This document shows, one piece after another, positions 51,216-59,565 of a stretch of DNA of 64,000 bases. The notes under the pieces are model-generated. The model did not search any database, was not told the DNA's origin, and worked only from the letters and a program-made list of their open reading frames with translations. The DNA is from an uncultured Christensenella sp. (lineage in GTDB: Bacteria; Bacillota; Clostridia; Christensenellales; Borkfalkiaceae). A program made the translations under genes and the position numbers. Position 1 is the stretch's first letter. Every line of letters starts with the position of its first letter. The stretch lies in NCBI GenBank assembly GCA_910577555.1, contig CAJTLF010000001.1, positions 186,001-250,000 of the forward strand. Direction: 5' to 3'.

Positions 51216-52550
51216 ATGATTAAAAAGAGAATTATTACCTTTTTATGCGCGTCCGTCGTATGCGCTACGGCTTGCGCTTTCGCCGCGTGCGCGCACGAAT
51301 GCGATTACGGGGAATGGGAAACGGTGAAGGTTTCCACCTGTATCGAAAAGGGTTACAAAGTAAGAGTTTGTAAGGACCCCGACTGCGGAAAGCGGGAGCG
51401 GGCGGAGCTTGAAATAGACCCCGACGCTCACAGGCTGAATACGGTGACTGCGGAAGCGGCGGGCTGTGAAAATGACGGACACGTGGCGTATAGCCACTGC
51501 TCGCTGTGTTTGAAGAACTTTGACGGCGACGGAAATGAAATTGCCGCGGGCGACGAAATTATTCCCGCCGCGCACGATTTTACCGAATATTCCGCGGTGG
51601 CGGCTACCGACCATGCCCACGGAAGGGTTGCTTATAGGCATTGCGAGACCTGTAAAAAAGATTACGACGCGGCTACGGGCGAAATTCTTGCCGACGCGGT
51701 TATACCCGCTAAGCACGCGGATTACGACAGGGATACGCTGTATTGCCGGACCTGCGAAAAGTACGTTATAACTACGGTTGAGCAATTTAAGGCGTTCCGC
51801 GACGGCGTGAACGCGGGGAACGGCTACGACGGCAAAACGGTCGTTTTAGACGCCGATTTGGATTTGAAAAACGAAGAATGGACGCCCATAAACTCGTTCA
51901 AGGGTACTTTCGACGGGCAGGGGCATACGATTAAAAACCTTAAAATATCCGGCGGGGATAATCTTGGGTTGTTCGGCAGACAGTGGCAGATTAGGGCGGT
52001 TATAAGCAACTTCACGATAGACGGCGCAAATATTTCGGGCGGCTCGAGCGTGGGTGTGGTGCTTGGGAACACGGCGTCTACCGCAGTTACGGACGTAACG
52101 GTGAAAAACGCGAGAATATCCGCCAACCATTACGCGGGCGGCATAGTGGGATACGCTTATACGGAAATAAGCGGTTGCACCGTGGAAGGGCTTGAAATCG
52201 TTTGCGTGCCCGATATGGGCGCAGACGGCTATGACAACGGCGACAAGGTAGGCGGGATAGTGGGCTACCTTTGCTCGGGCAAAGCGGAGAGATGCACCGT
52301 TTCAAAAATCAGCCTTAAAGGTTACCGCGACGTGGGCGGTATTGCGGGGACGGCAACCACGGGCGACGGTCCAGTTTCGGTTACGGGTAACGCTGTGTCG
52401 GACGCGACCGTTTGCGTTGACCAGACCGTAAACCATTACGGGGATAAGGCTCCTAACGCGGGCGAAATAGTGGGCAGGGTTATAGGTTCGGTAGTTATGG
52501 AAAACAACTCGCACGGGCGGGTGACGATAGATATTAAACTCAATTCGTAA
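51216..52550 (+). CDS. Surface lipoprotein with GLUG-type beta-helix repeats
   Basis: 444 aa. The lipobox AFAAC gives Cys25 as lipidation site. Residues about 26-185 contain Cys/His modules of the same general type as in the LRR lipoprotein (HCSLC, HCETCKKDY, CRTCEK). The C-terminal half (about 190-440) has GLUG-like repeats (FKGTFDGQGHTIKNL, GGIVGYAYTEISGCTV) predicted to form a right-handed beta-helix. Such proteins are often adhesins or polysaccharide binders. The ATG at 51216 has GGAG 9 nt upstream. Confidence 0.85.
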   Translation: MIKKRIITFLCASVVCATACAFAACAHECDYGEWETVKVSTCIEKGYKVRVCKDPDCGKRERAELEIDPDAHRLNTVTAEAAGCENDGHVAYSHCSLCLKNFDGDGNEIAAGDEIIPAAHDFTEYSAVAATDHAHGRVAYRHCETCKKDYDAATGEILADAVIPAKHADYDRDTLYCRTCEKYVITTVEQFKAFRDGVNAGNGYDGKTVVLDADLDLKNEEWTPINSFKGTFDGQGHTIKNLKISGGDNLGLFGRQWQIRAVISNFTIDGANISGGSSVGVVLGNTASTAVTDVTVKNARISANHYAGGIVGYAYTEISGCTVEGLEIVCVPDMGADGYDNGDKVGGIVGYLCSGKAERCTVSKISLKGYRDVGGIAGTATTGDGPVSVTGNAVSDATVCVDQTVNHYGDKAPNAGEIVGRVIGSVVMENNSHGRVTIDIKLNS

Positions 52551-52557
52551 ATTTATT

Positions 52558-52588
52558 GCGGCGGTCGGTTGCGACCGCCGCTTATTTG
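52558..52588 (+). terminator. Terminator after beta-helix lipoprotein
   Basis: A 10-bp stem (52558-52567 with 52572-52581) followed by TTATTTG. Confidence 0.7.
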
Positions 52589-52704
52589 CGCCGTTGACTA
52601 TAAATTACCTGAAAAATTTTTTAAATTAGGTAGATTTTTACTCTTTGGATATGGTATTATGTAAATAGACGAATTATAATTAATTACCACAGACGGAAAA
52701 TAAT

Positions 52705-54210
52705 ATGGGTAAACCTAAGAAAAAGCTTCTGATTGCGGACGGAACGGAGTTTAACCGTTCGGTTTTGGCGGACGCGGTCGGTAAAGAATACGATATACTT
52801 TTCGCCCGCGACGGGGCGGAAACTGTAAAATATATACGCAGTTACGGCACCGATTTATCGCTCGTGCTTATGAATGCGGCTATGCCTAAAATAAGCGGAA
52901 CGGAAGTTCTGGAAATGATGAACGGCTATAAGTGGATAAGGGATATCCCCGTTATAGTCGTTTCTTCCGACGCCCGTTCCGAGATTGCGGAAAGGGCGTT
53001 CGGGCTGGGCGCGATTGATTTCGTTGCGATACCTTTCGAACCAAAAGTAATTGCGTGCCGCGCGAAGAACGCAATCGCCGTTTACGAACGGCAGAAAAAG
53101 CTTCTGGGACTTATAGAAGAACAGGTATACAAGCAGGAGAAGGAGCAGTCCTTAACCATAAACGTGCTGGGCTCGGTAGTGGAGTTCCGCAACGGAGAGA
53201 GCGGCATGCACGTGCCGCACATCTACGCGATGACCGAAATACTGTTGCAGAACCTTTTGAAAATATCCGACAAATACAAGCTGACGCCGCAGGAAATTTC
53301 GCTGATTGCAACGGCGTCCGCCATGCACGACGTGGGCAAAATTTCGGTTGACGAGAAAATTTTAAACAAGCCCGGTAAGCTGACGGCGGGCGAGTTCGAG
53401 CTGGTGAAAAAGCACACCGTTTACGGCTCGGATATGCTTGAAAAAATACCGTTCAACAGGAACGCGCCCCTTTTGGGCAGGGCGAAGGAGATTTGCCGCT
53501 GGCACCACGAGCGGTACGACGGCAAGGGCTACCCCGACGGATTGCGCGGGGACGCCATTCCCATTGCCGCGCAGGTGGTTGGGCTTGCCGACGCGTACGA
53601 CGCGCTGACGAGCGACCGACCCTATAAAAAGGCTTACAGCCACGACGCGGCGGTGGAAATGATTGTAAACGGCGAGTGCGGGGCGTTCAATCCCGTGCTT
53701 ATAAAGGCGTTGAAATGGGCGGCAAGCAATATACAGAACGAGCTGAGAATGAGCTCGCTTTCGGGCGCGGGATATCGCGACGTGGCTCGCATTACCCGCG
53801 AACTCGTCTCCCGCGGGGAAACTTCGGTTTCGGGGCGGGCGGTCGAGCTTATGGGGCGGGAGCGCGCGAAGTTTGAATTTCTTGCGGAAAGCTGTAAGGA
53901 TATAGTTTTCGAAATTAACGCCGAGCCGCGGTTTCTGAGCTTTAAGGACGGGGATGCGGCAAGGCTGGGCGTTTCGCCTGCGGTTACCGCGGACGACGCG
54001 AAGGGTGCGTTAAACGCGGCATATAACGGGGTTTACGGGCTGTTCGGGCTTCCGGACGCGGCTACTGCGGAAAGACCCGAAATCTGCAAGGACTTAAAGC
54101 TTATAATAGACGGCGTAGAGAAGGTATGCAGGGTGCGTTTACTTGCGCACTATGCGGGCGCGAACTGCGTTTTCGACGGCGCGGTAGGAATAATCGAAAC
54201 GGGGGATTGA
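52705..54210 (+). CDS. HD-GYP domain protein with degenerate receiver
   Basis: 501 aa. The N-terminal receiver (about 5-125) has Asn57 where the phosphoacceptor Asp should be (LVLMNAAMP), Ile109 in place of the conserved Lys, and only one Asp in the acidic pocket, so phosphorylation is unlikely. The HD-GYP domain (about 150-330) is intact: HD at 208-209, H237, HH at 267-268, and DGKGYP at 272-277. HD-GYP enzymes hydrolyse cyclic di-GMP or related dinucleotides. An unrecognised, possibly PAS-like region (about 385-495) ends the protein. An Hpt gene follows immediately. Confidence 0.88.
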   Translation: MGKPKKKLLIADGTEFNRSVLADAVGKEYDILFARDGAETVKYIRSYGTDLSLVLMNAAMPKISGTEVLEMMNGYKWIRDIPVIVVSSDARSEIAERAFGLGAIDFVAIPFEPKVIACRAKNAIAVYERQKKLLGLIEEQVYKQEKEQSLTINVLGSVVEFRNGESGMHVPHIYAMTEILLQNLLKISDKYKLTPQEISLIATASAMHDVGKISVDEKILNKPGKLTAGEFELVKKHTVYGSDMLEKIPFNRNAPLLGRAKEICRWHHERYDGKGYPDGLRGDAIPIAAQVVGLADAYDALTSDRPYKKAYSHDAAVEMIVNGECGAFNPVLIKALKWAASNIQNELRMSSLSGAGYRDVARITRELVSRGETSVSGRAVELMGRERAKFEFLAESCKDIVFEINAEPRFLSFKDGDAARLGVSPAVTADDAKGALNAAYNGVYGLFGLPDAATAERPEICKDLKLIIDGVEKVCRVRLLAHYAGANCVFDGAVGIIETGD

Positions 54211-54211
54211 T

Positions 54212-54556
54212 ATGACTTTACGGGAATTTTACGAAGTTACGGGCGGAGATTACGGCGACGTGATGGGGCGGTTCGTTACCGAAGAACGGGTTTTGCGGTT
54301 CGTGCGCAAATTCCCCGCGGACGGCAGTTTTGCCGCGCTTAAAAGCTCGCTTGCGGACGGAAACGCCCAAGAAGCGTTCCGCGCGGCGCACACCGTTAAG
54401 GGCGTGGCGCAAAATCTCGGGTTTACCGCGCTTTTTACCGTTGCGGAAGTAGTTACGAATATTTTAAGGGGCGGCAGTCTTGCCGTTGACGAACGCATGC
54501 CCGAGCTGGAAAGACTGTATAACCTTACGGTGGAGAGTATTGCGGCTTTAGACTGA
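54212..54556 (+). CDS. Histidine phosphotransfer (Hpt) protein
   Basis: 114 aa, all helical, with the Hpt motif RAAHTVKGVAQNLGF; His60 is the phosphorylatable residue. It starts 1 nt after the HD-GYP gene, so the two are co-translated. Its natural partner cannot be the adjacent degenerate receiver if phosphorylation is meant, so it may serve another kinase or act as a binding module. Confidence 0.88.
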   Translation: MTLREFYEVTGGDYGDVMGRFVTEERVLRFVRKFPADGSFAALKSSLADGNAQEAFRAAHTVKGVAQNLGFTALFTVAEVVTNILRGGSLAVDERMPELERLYNLTVESIAALD

Positions 54557-54596
54557 GAATAATTTAATTTTCTGTTACAAAGGAGAATATAAAAAA

Positions 54597-56141
54597 ATGC
54601 AAATGATTTACGGCGTAAAGGACAGACCCAAGGCGGGCAGATTAATTCTGTTTGCGTTGCAACAGCTGCTTGCCATACTCGCGGCGACCATTGCGGTGCC
54701 TATGGTAATAAACAGCAATTTCCCCGACGCGCATATGTCGCCTTCGGCGGCGTTGTTCGGCGCGGGTGTGGGAACGCTCGTTTACCTGTTGTTCACCAAA
54801 TTCAAAAGCCCGGTGTTTTTAGGCAGTTCGTTCGCCTTTCTCGGCTCTATGCTCGCGGCGTTCGGCGGCGGTGTTTCCGCATCGCTGGGGTATTTAGGCA
54901 TTATAATCGGCGCGGTGTTCGCGGGAATAGTTTACGTGATTATAGCCGTAATAGTAAAGTTTGCGGGCGTTAAGTGGATAAATAAGATTATGCCCGCCGT
55001 GGTTATCGGCCCTACCGTTGCAATAATAGGACTTTCGCTTGCGGGTAACGCCGTGGGCGACCTTATGAAGGGCAACGTGTTCGAACAGCTTACCGAGTGG
55101 GCGATTAAAATCGACGAAAACGGCGCGATGGTATTTGAAAACGGACAGCCCGTCGTAGAGCAGATTACCGTTAACGGGATGCTTTGCTCCCCGTATATAG
55201 CCCTGTTATGCGGGCTTACGACGCTTGCGGTTACCATCGTATGCTCCGTTTACGGCAAGAAATTCATTAAGATGATTCCGTTCGTAATGGGCATACTCGC
55301 GGGCTACGGGCTTGCGGCGATATTCACGGGGTTCAGCTATCTCCCCGGCGCGGAATGCCTGCGCGTTATCGACTTTGAAAAGTTCCTTAATATGCAGTGG
55401 TATCCCGACTTCGCTTTCTTACAGCCCATACTTAAGCCCGAGCTTGACGCGGGCAGCGCGGGCAGTATAGGCGCGTATATCGGCACTATTGCCGTTGCGT
55501 ATATTCCCGTTTCTTTCGTGGTTTTCGCAGAACACATTGCGGACCACAAGAACATTTCTTCGATAATAGAGACCGACCTTTTATCCGACCCCGGACTTTC
55601 GAGAACGCTTTTGGGCGACGGCGTGGGTTCGATGGTGGGCGCGGTGTTCGGCGGTTGCCCCAACACCACTTACGGCGAGTCGGTGGGGTGCGTGGCGATT
55701 TCGGGCAACGCGTCCGTAATTACCATACTCGTAACCGCGATAATGGCTATAGTTTCGGCGTTCATAGCTCCGTTCGTAACTTTCCTTTCCACCATACCGT
55801 CGTGCGTAATGGGCGGCGTGTGCATCGCGCTTTACGGATTTATCGCGGTATCCGGTCTGAAAATGGTGCAGAACGTAGACCTTAACGAAAACAAAAATCT
55901 GTTCGTCGTGTCCGTGATACTCATTGCGGGTGTGGGCGGAATGACGCTCGACTTCGGTCCCGTTATCGTTACCGAAGTTGCCTGCGCGCTCATTCTCGGC
56001 GTGCTTACGAATTTACTCGTAAATATCAGGGGCAAGAAGGGCGGCGACGGTGAAAAGCAGCTTACCATAGACGATGCGGCGGAAATTACCCGCGAAGAAA
56101 ATAAAGATGCGAAAGAAGGTAAAGACGATGGAAAGGTTTAA
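54597..56141 (+). CDS. uraA: Uracil/xanthine permease (NCS2 family)
   Basis: 514 aa with about 12-14 membrane helices. Conserved features include QQLLAILAATIAVP (helix 1), GSSFAFLGSM (helix 3), VVFAEHIADHKN (the substrate-binding helix region with a Glu) and NTTYGESVG (helix 10, Glu). It imports uracil with protons in the family. It overlaps upp, which supports uracil specificity. AAGGAG lies upstream. It follows Hpt by 40 nt and may belong to the same transcript. Confidence 0.9.
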   Translation: MQMIYGVKDRPKAGRLILFALQQLLAILAATIAVPMVINSNFPDAHMSPSAALFGAGVGTLVYLLFTKFKSPVFLGSSFAFLGSMLAAFGGGVSASLGYLGIIIGAVFAGIVYVIIAVIVKFAGVKWINKIMPAVVIGPTVAIIGLSLAGNAVGDLMKGNVFEQLTEWAIKIDENGAMVFENGQPVVEQITVNGMLCSPYIALLCGLTTLAVTIVCSVYGKKFIKMIPFVMGILAGYGLAAIFTGFSYLPGAECLRVIDFEKFLNMQWYPDFAFLQPILKPELDAGSAGSIGAYIGTIAVAYIPVSFVVFAEHIADHKNISSIIETDLLSDPGLSRTLLGDGVGSMVGAVFGGCPNTTYGESVGCVAISGNASVITILVTAIMAIVSAFIAPFVTFLSTIPSCVMGGVCIALYGFIAVSGLKMVQNVDLNENKNLFVVSVILIAGVGGMTLDFGPVIVTEVACALILGVLTNLLVNIRGKKGGDGEKQLTIDDAAEITREENKDAKEGKDDGKV

Positions 56142-56766
56142 GAACGTATTCGTATTCGACCACCCTTTAATCAAGCATAAGGTTGCCATACTCCGCGACA
56201 AAAAGACGGGAATGAAGGAATTCCGCGAGCTGGTGGAAGAGATTACCACCGTTATGACTTACGAGAGTATGCGGGACGTGGAGCTCGTTCCCGTCACGGT
56301 TGAAACCCCGCTTGAAAAGTGCGTGCAGTATAAGTTCCCCGAAGAGAGCGTGGCGATAGTGCCTATTCTGCGCGCGGGGCTTGGAATGGTGAACGGCGTG
56401 CATAAGGTTTTTCCCACGGCGCGGGTGGGGCATATAGGTATGTACCGCGACGAAGAGACGCTGGAGCCGCAGGAATATTACTGCAAGCTGCCCGACGGAA
56501 TAGAGAACAAGACGGTGTTTTTGGTTGACCCCATGCTTGCGACGGGCGGTTCGGCGTGCGACGCTCTGGACGCTTTAAAAAAGCGCGGGTGCAGGAAAAT
56601 TAAGTTTATGGCTATAATCGGCGTTCCCGAAGGGGTGGAAAAGGTGGCTAAGGCGCACCCCGACGTTCCCGTTTACGTGTCCACTCTGGACAGGCAGTTG
56701 AACGAGAACGGGTATATTCTGCCCGGACTGGGTGACGCGGGCGACAGGCTTTTCGGAACGAAGTAA
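56128..56766 (+). CDS. upp: Uracil phosphoribosyltransferase
   Basis: 213 aa from ATG 56128, which overlaps uraA by 14 nt; a longer frame begins inside uraA. PRPP-binding motif VDPMLATGGS (about 131-140), ILRAGLGM (about 76-83) and the C-terminal PGLGDAGDRLFGT are complete. It converts uracil and PRPP to UMP. With uraA it forms a salvage operon. Confidence 0.96.
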   Translation: MERFKNVFVFDHPLIKHKVAILRDKKTGMKEFRELVEEITTVMTYESMRDVELVPVTVETPLEKCVQYKFPEESVAIVPILRAGLGMVNGVHKVFPTARVGHIGMYRDEETLEPQEYYCKLPDGIENKTVFLVDPMLATGGSACDALDALKKRGCRKIKFMAIIGVPEGVEKVAKAHPDVPVYVSTLDRQLNENGYILPGLGDAGDRLFGTK

Positions 56767-56798
56767 GGGTTTTGATTTGGTTTTTGGCAATGTTCGTG

Positions 56799-56908
56799 TG
56801 GATTGCTTCGTCGCTACGCTCCTCGCAATGACGGGGTAGAAAATGTGCGCAAAGTGTCGTGCTGTGCGCTCACGCGCAATGACGGGAGAGAAAGGGTTGA
56901 GCGGAATG
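56799..56908. repeat. Interspersed repeat block downstream of upp
   Basis: A full minus-orientation copy (56799-56834) followed by degenerate CAATGACGGG fragments (56876-56908). Confidence 0.8.
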
Positions 56909-56923
56909 ACGGAAAGGGCGGAA

Positions 56924-57223
56924 TTACAACGGTATTTTATCTTCGTTTTCGATAAAAGCGTTCTGTAAATCCATGCCCACTTTTACGCCGATATTTAGTA
57001 CGCTTATTAATGCGAGATAATATTCGTGTTCGATTTTCAAATGGAAAAGGGATATACAGCGATTTAAAAGTTTCTTTCCGTCTTCGTCGAGTGAGATTTC
57101 GAGTTTTTGCCGTGTTTCTTTATAATCTTTTTTGAAACCGAATTCGTCTTCTTCGTCTGCGCAGCATATTACCTTTGATACCCATTCGTTTACTAAAAGT
57201 TCGTATAGCGCTGAAGTTTTCAT
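56924..57223 (-). CDS. Hypothetical protein, DUF6809-like
   Basis: 99 aa, helical, no signal or membrane segment. The pattern of an acidic linker, a central long helix (KKLLNRCISLFHLKIEHEYYLALIS) and an end GVKVGMDLQ resembles small DUF6809-type proteins of clostridia; the match is from memory. It is divergent from a small XRE regulator, with twin operators between, suggesting a regulated pair. The operators overlap its expected promoter. Confidence 0.55.
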   Translation of the reverse strand: MKTSALYELLVNEWVSKVICCADEEDEFGFKKDYKETRQKLEISLDEDGKKLLNRCISLFHLKIEHEYYLALISVLNIGVKVGMDLQNAFIENEDKIPL

Positions 57224-57251
57224 TGATTGCTCCTTATTCAGGGTATTGCGG

Positions 57252-57326
57252 TGTAAATTTTATCTTACAACCATTTTACCACAGTAGTTGCGTGTTGTCA
57301 ATAGTTATTGTAAACTTTATCTTACA
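57252..57326. promoter_or_regulatory. Twin operators between divergent genes
   Basis: An 18-bp sequence TGTAAATTTTATCTTACA (57252-57269) is repeated with one change at 57309-57326. Each has TGTAA...TTACA inverted ends. They are the likely binding sites of the adjacent XRE regulator. Confidence 0.7.
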
Positions 57327-57333
57327 TTTTATT

Positions 57334-57552
57334 ATGAAAAATTTATTTGCGATTAGATTAACTAAATATATAGAAAGTATCGGTTTAAGCAAGCGTAAAT
57401 TTGCGGAAAAGATAGGAGTTTCCGCAATGAGCGTTTCAGATTGGACTACGGGTAAAATTCAACCTAACGCAGAAAGTATATATAATATTTGTTTGAAATG
57501 CGGATTGAGTGCGGATTATTTATTGGGTTTGACTGATAAAGAAATATATTAA
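57334..57552 (+). CDS. Small XRE-family regulator
   Basis: 72 aa, essentially only an HTH domain: IRLTKYIESIGLSKRKFAEKIG and VSAMSVSDWTTGKIQPNAESI in typical XRE arrangement, ending GLSADYLLGL. The start at 57334 is chosen; an upstream frame from 57175 runs through the operators and the neighbouring gene. No good ribosome-binding site precedes it. It probably represses itself and the divergent 99-aa gene. Confidence 0.8.
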   Translation: MKNLFAIRLTKYIESIGLSKRKFAEKIGVSAMSVSDWTTGKIQPNAESIYNICLKCGLSADYLLGLTDKEIY

Positions 57553-57579
57553 TTTTAAAACTTTTGCGCATTGTTTGGG

Positions 57580-57616
57580 GGGATTGCTTTGTCGCTACGC
57601 TCCGCGCAATGACGGT
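57580..57616. repeat. Interspersed repeat copy
   Basis: A minus-orientation copy with a few changes, followed by a short CGGAATGACGGGG fragment. Confidence 0.75.
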
Positions 57617-57663
57617 GGCGGAATGACGGGGAGCGGGGAGATAAAGATTAGCTCTTTAAACGA

Positions 57664-57692
57664 TTGCAAAAGGTTATTTTGTCGGCTATAAT
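57664..57692 (+). promoter_or_regulatory. Aspartate aminotransferase promoter
   Basis: TTGCAA (57664-57669), 17 bp, TATAAT (57687-57692). 32 bp before the start. Confidence 0.7.
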
Positions 57693-57724
57693 ATAGCGGT
57701 AACTAATTTCAAGGAAGAAAATAA

Positions 57725-58927
57725 ATGATAGAAGTATCCAAAAGAATAACTACGATTGCGCCGTCGATGACGCTTGCTATTTCCGCGAAAGCCAACGAGC
57801 TGAAGGCGGCGGGAATCAAAGTTATTAATTTCGGCGTGGGCGAACCCGACTTTAACACTCCGAAATTCATTTGCGACGCCGCTAAGGACGCGCTTGACAA
57901 GGGCTACACCAAATACGTTGCCGCGGCGGGGTTGCCCGCCCTTAAAAAGGCTATCGCAAAAAAATTAAAGACGGAAAACGGTCTGGATTACGACCCGTCG
58001 CAGATAATAGTTTCCAACGGCGCGAAGCACTCGATATTCAACGCCATATTCGCCGTTATCAACCCCGGCGACGAAGTTCTTATACCCAAGCCCTACTGGC
58101 TGACTTATCCCGAAGTGGTTAAAAGCTGCGGCGGCGTTCCCGAATATATTTACGCGACGCCCAGACACGGTTACAAGATTACCGCGGCGCAGGTGGAGGC
58201 GGCTATCCGTCCGCAGACGAAGATGCTCATTTTCAACAGCCCGTGCAACCCCACGGGCGCGGTGTACACCGAGAGCGAAATACGCGCCATTGCGGAAGTT
58301 TGCGTGGCGCACAACATAGTGGTGCTTGCGGACGAAATTTACGAAAAGCTCATTTACGGCGGCGAAACGCATTTTTCGATTGCGCAATGCTCGCCCGAAA
58401 TGAAGGATTTGACGATTGTCATTAACGGCGTTTCAAAGAGCTACGCTATGACGGGGTGGCGGCTTGGCTATCTTGCCTGCCCGCCCAACGTTGCGAAGGC
58501 GATTGCGTCCTTTCAGAGCCATTCTACTTCGAACGTGAACACTATGACGCAGTACGCCACGCTTGCCGCGCTGGAAGGGGACGACGGTCCTATGCGCGAG
58601 ATGGTGGCGGCGTTCGGCAGGCGCAGGCAGAAGATGCTTGAAAAGCTTGACGGAATGAAGGCGTTGGGGCTGGACTACGTTAAGCCCGACGGCGCGTTTT
58701 ACGTTATGTTGCTGTGCGACAAGCTGTACGGCAAAAGGTATAAGGGCAAGAAAATTCACGGCAGTATGGACGTTGCCGATATGCTTTTAGAACACGAGCA
58801 GGTTGCGATTACCCCCGGAGTATGCTTCGGCGACGACGACGCGGTGCGGCTTTCGTACGCGCTGTCTACGGCGGATATGCTCGACGGGCTTGACCGCATT
58901 GCGCGGTTTGCGAAGGAGTGCGAATAA
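57725..58927 (+). CDS. Aspartate aminotransferase (class I)
   Basis: 400 aa. FGVGEPDFNTP (about 36-46), the NPTG loop SPCNPTGAVY, LADEIYEKL, the PLP lysine in NGVSKSYAMTGWRLGY and the C-terminal substrate Arg in VRLSYA match the Ib-subgroup aspartate aminotransferases of Bacillota. It is distinct from the aminotransferase at 30951. It produces aspartate or glutamate; aspartate feeds threonine synthesis, and thrC lies 640 bp downstream. Confidence 0.9.
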   Translation: MIEVSKRITTIAPSMTLAISAKANELKAAGIKVINFGVGEPDFNTPKFICDAAKDALDKGYTKYVAAAGLPALKKAIAKKLKTENGLDYDPSQIIVSNGAKHSIFNAIFAVINPGDEVLIPKPYWLTYPEVVKSCGGVPEYIYATPRHGYKITAAQVEAAIRPQTKMLIFNSPCNPTGAVYTESEIRAIAEVCVAHNIVVLADEIYEKLIYGGETHFSIAQCSPEMKDLTIVINGVSKSYAMTGWRLGYLACPPNVAKAIASFQSHSTSNVNTMTQYATLAALEGDDGPMREMVAAFGRRRQKMLEKLDGMKALGLDYVKPDGAFYVMLLCDKLYGKRYKGKKIHGSMDVADMLLEHEQVAITPGVCFGDDDAVRLSYALSTADMLDGLDRIARFAKECE

Positions 58928-58965
58928 AGTCCGTTTAAATTTTTAAAAAAAAGTGCGAAAACCTA

Positions 58966-58994
58966 TTGATATTCCATAAAAAAACTGATAAAAT
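58966..58994 (+). promoter_or_regulatory. Promoter of small P-loop gene
   Basis: TTGATA (58966-58971), 17 bp, TAAAAT (58989-58994). A second TATAAT overlaps at 58994-58999. Confidence 0.55.
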
Positions 58995-59033
58995 ATAATA
59001 AACCATAAGTATAAGCTTATCAGGAGGGTTACG

Positions 59034-59441
59034 ATGATTAAAATTATTTACGGTTCTAAAGGCACGGGCAAGACCAAAAAGCTTATCGCCGAAGCGAATA
59101 AGAACGCGCAGGACGCGAAGGGGCTGAGCGTTTTTATAACCGATAACAAGAGATGTATGTACGACGTGGCGCGCAATATCCGCTTTATTGACGTTACCGA
59201 CTGGAACGTTGCGGGCGAGGACGCGCTGTGCGGGTTCGTTAAAGGGGTTGCGGCTTGCAACAGCGACCACGAATATATCTACATAGACGGCGTTGCGAGA
59301 ATGTCCGGCAAGGACGTTTCCGAGCTTGCGGGAATTTTCTATATGCTTGACAAAATTTCCGCCGAGAACAAAATTACGATTACCGTTACTTTCAGTTGCG
59401 ACGAGGATAAGTTGCCCGAGTTCGTTAAAAAGTACGTATAA
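59034..59441 (+). CDS. Small P-loop NTP-binding protein of unknown function
   Basis: 135 aa. Walker A GSKGTGKT at 7-14 and a Walker B-like YIYID at 81-85. The remaining sequence does not match a named ATPase family I know; the fold is minimal, like adenylate-kinase-type or ssDNA-helper ATPases. GGAGG lies upstream. It has its own promoter and terminator. Confidence 0.75.
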   Translation: MIKIIYGSKGTGKTKKLIAEANKNAQDAKGLSVFITDNKRCMYDVARNIRFIDVTDWNVAGEDALCGFVKGVAACNSDHEYIYIDGVARMSGKDVSELAGIFYMLDKISAENKITITVTFSCDEDKLPEFVKKYV

Positions 59442-59465
59442 ACGTAAAGACCAAACGGAAAGCAG

Positions 59466-59516
59466 ACGGCGGCGCAAACGGCTTTTAAATAGGCTTATTT
59501 TGCGTTGCCGTTTTTT
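59466..59516 (+). terminator. Terminator after P-loop gene
   Basis: A 13-bp imperfect stem (59466-59478 with 59499-59511) followed by six T. Confidence 0.7.
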
Positions 59517-59565
59517 GAATTTTAACGCTTTACAAGCGGGAGTATGGCTGTTTTAAGGAGCGATA

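Noticed and set aside
59442..59565. T-box or threonine attenuator before thrC
   Set aside because: The region contains only the terminator of the preceding gene and a ribosome-binding site. No specifier stem, T-box sequence or leader peptide with Thr codons is seen.
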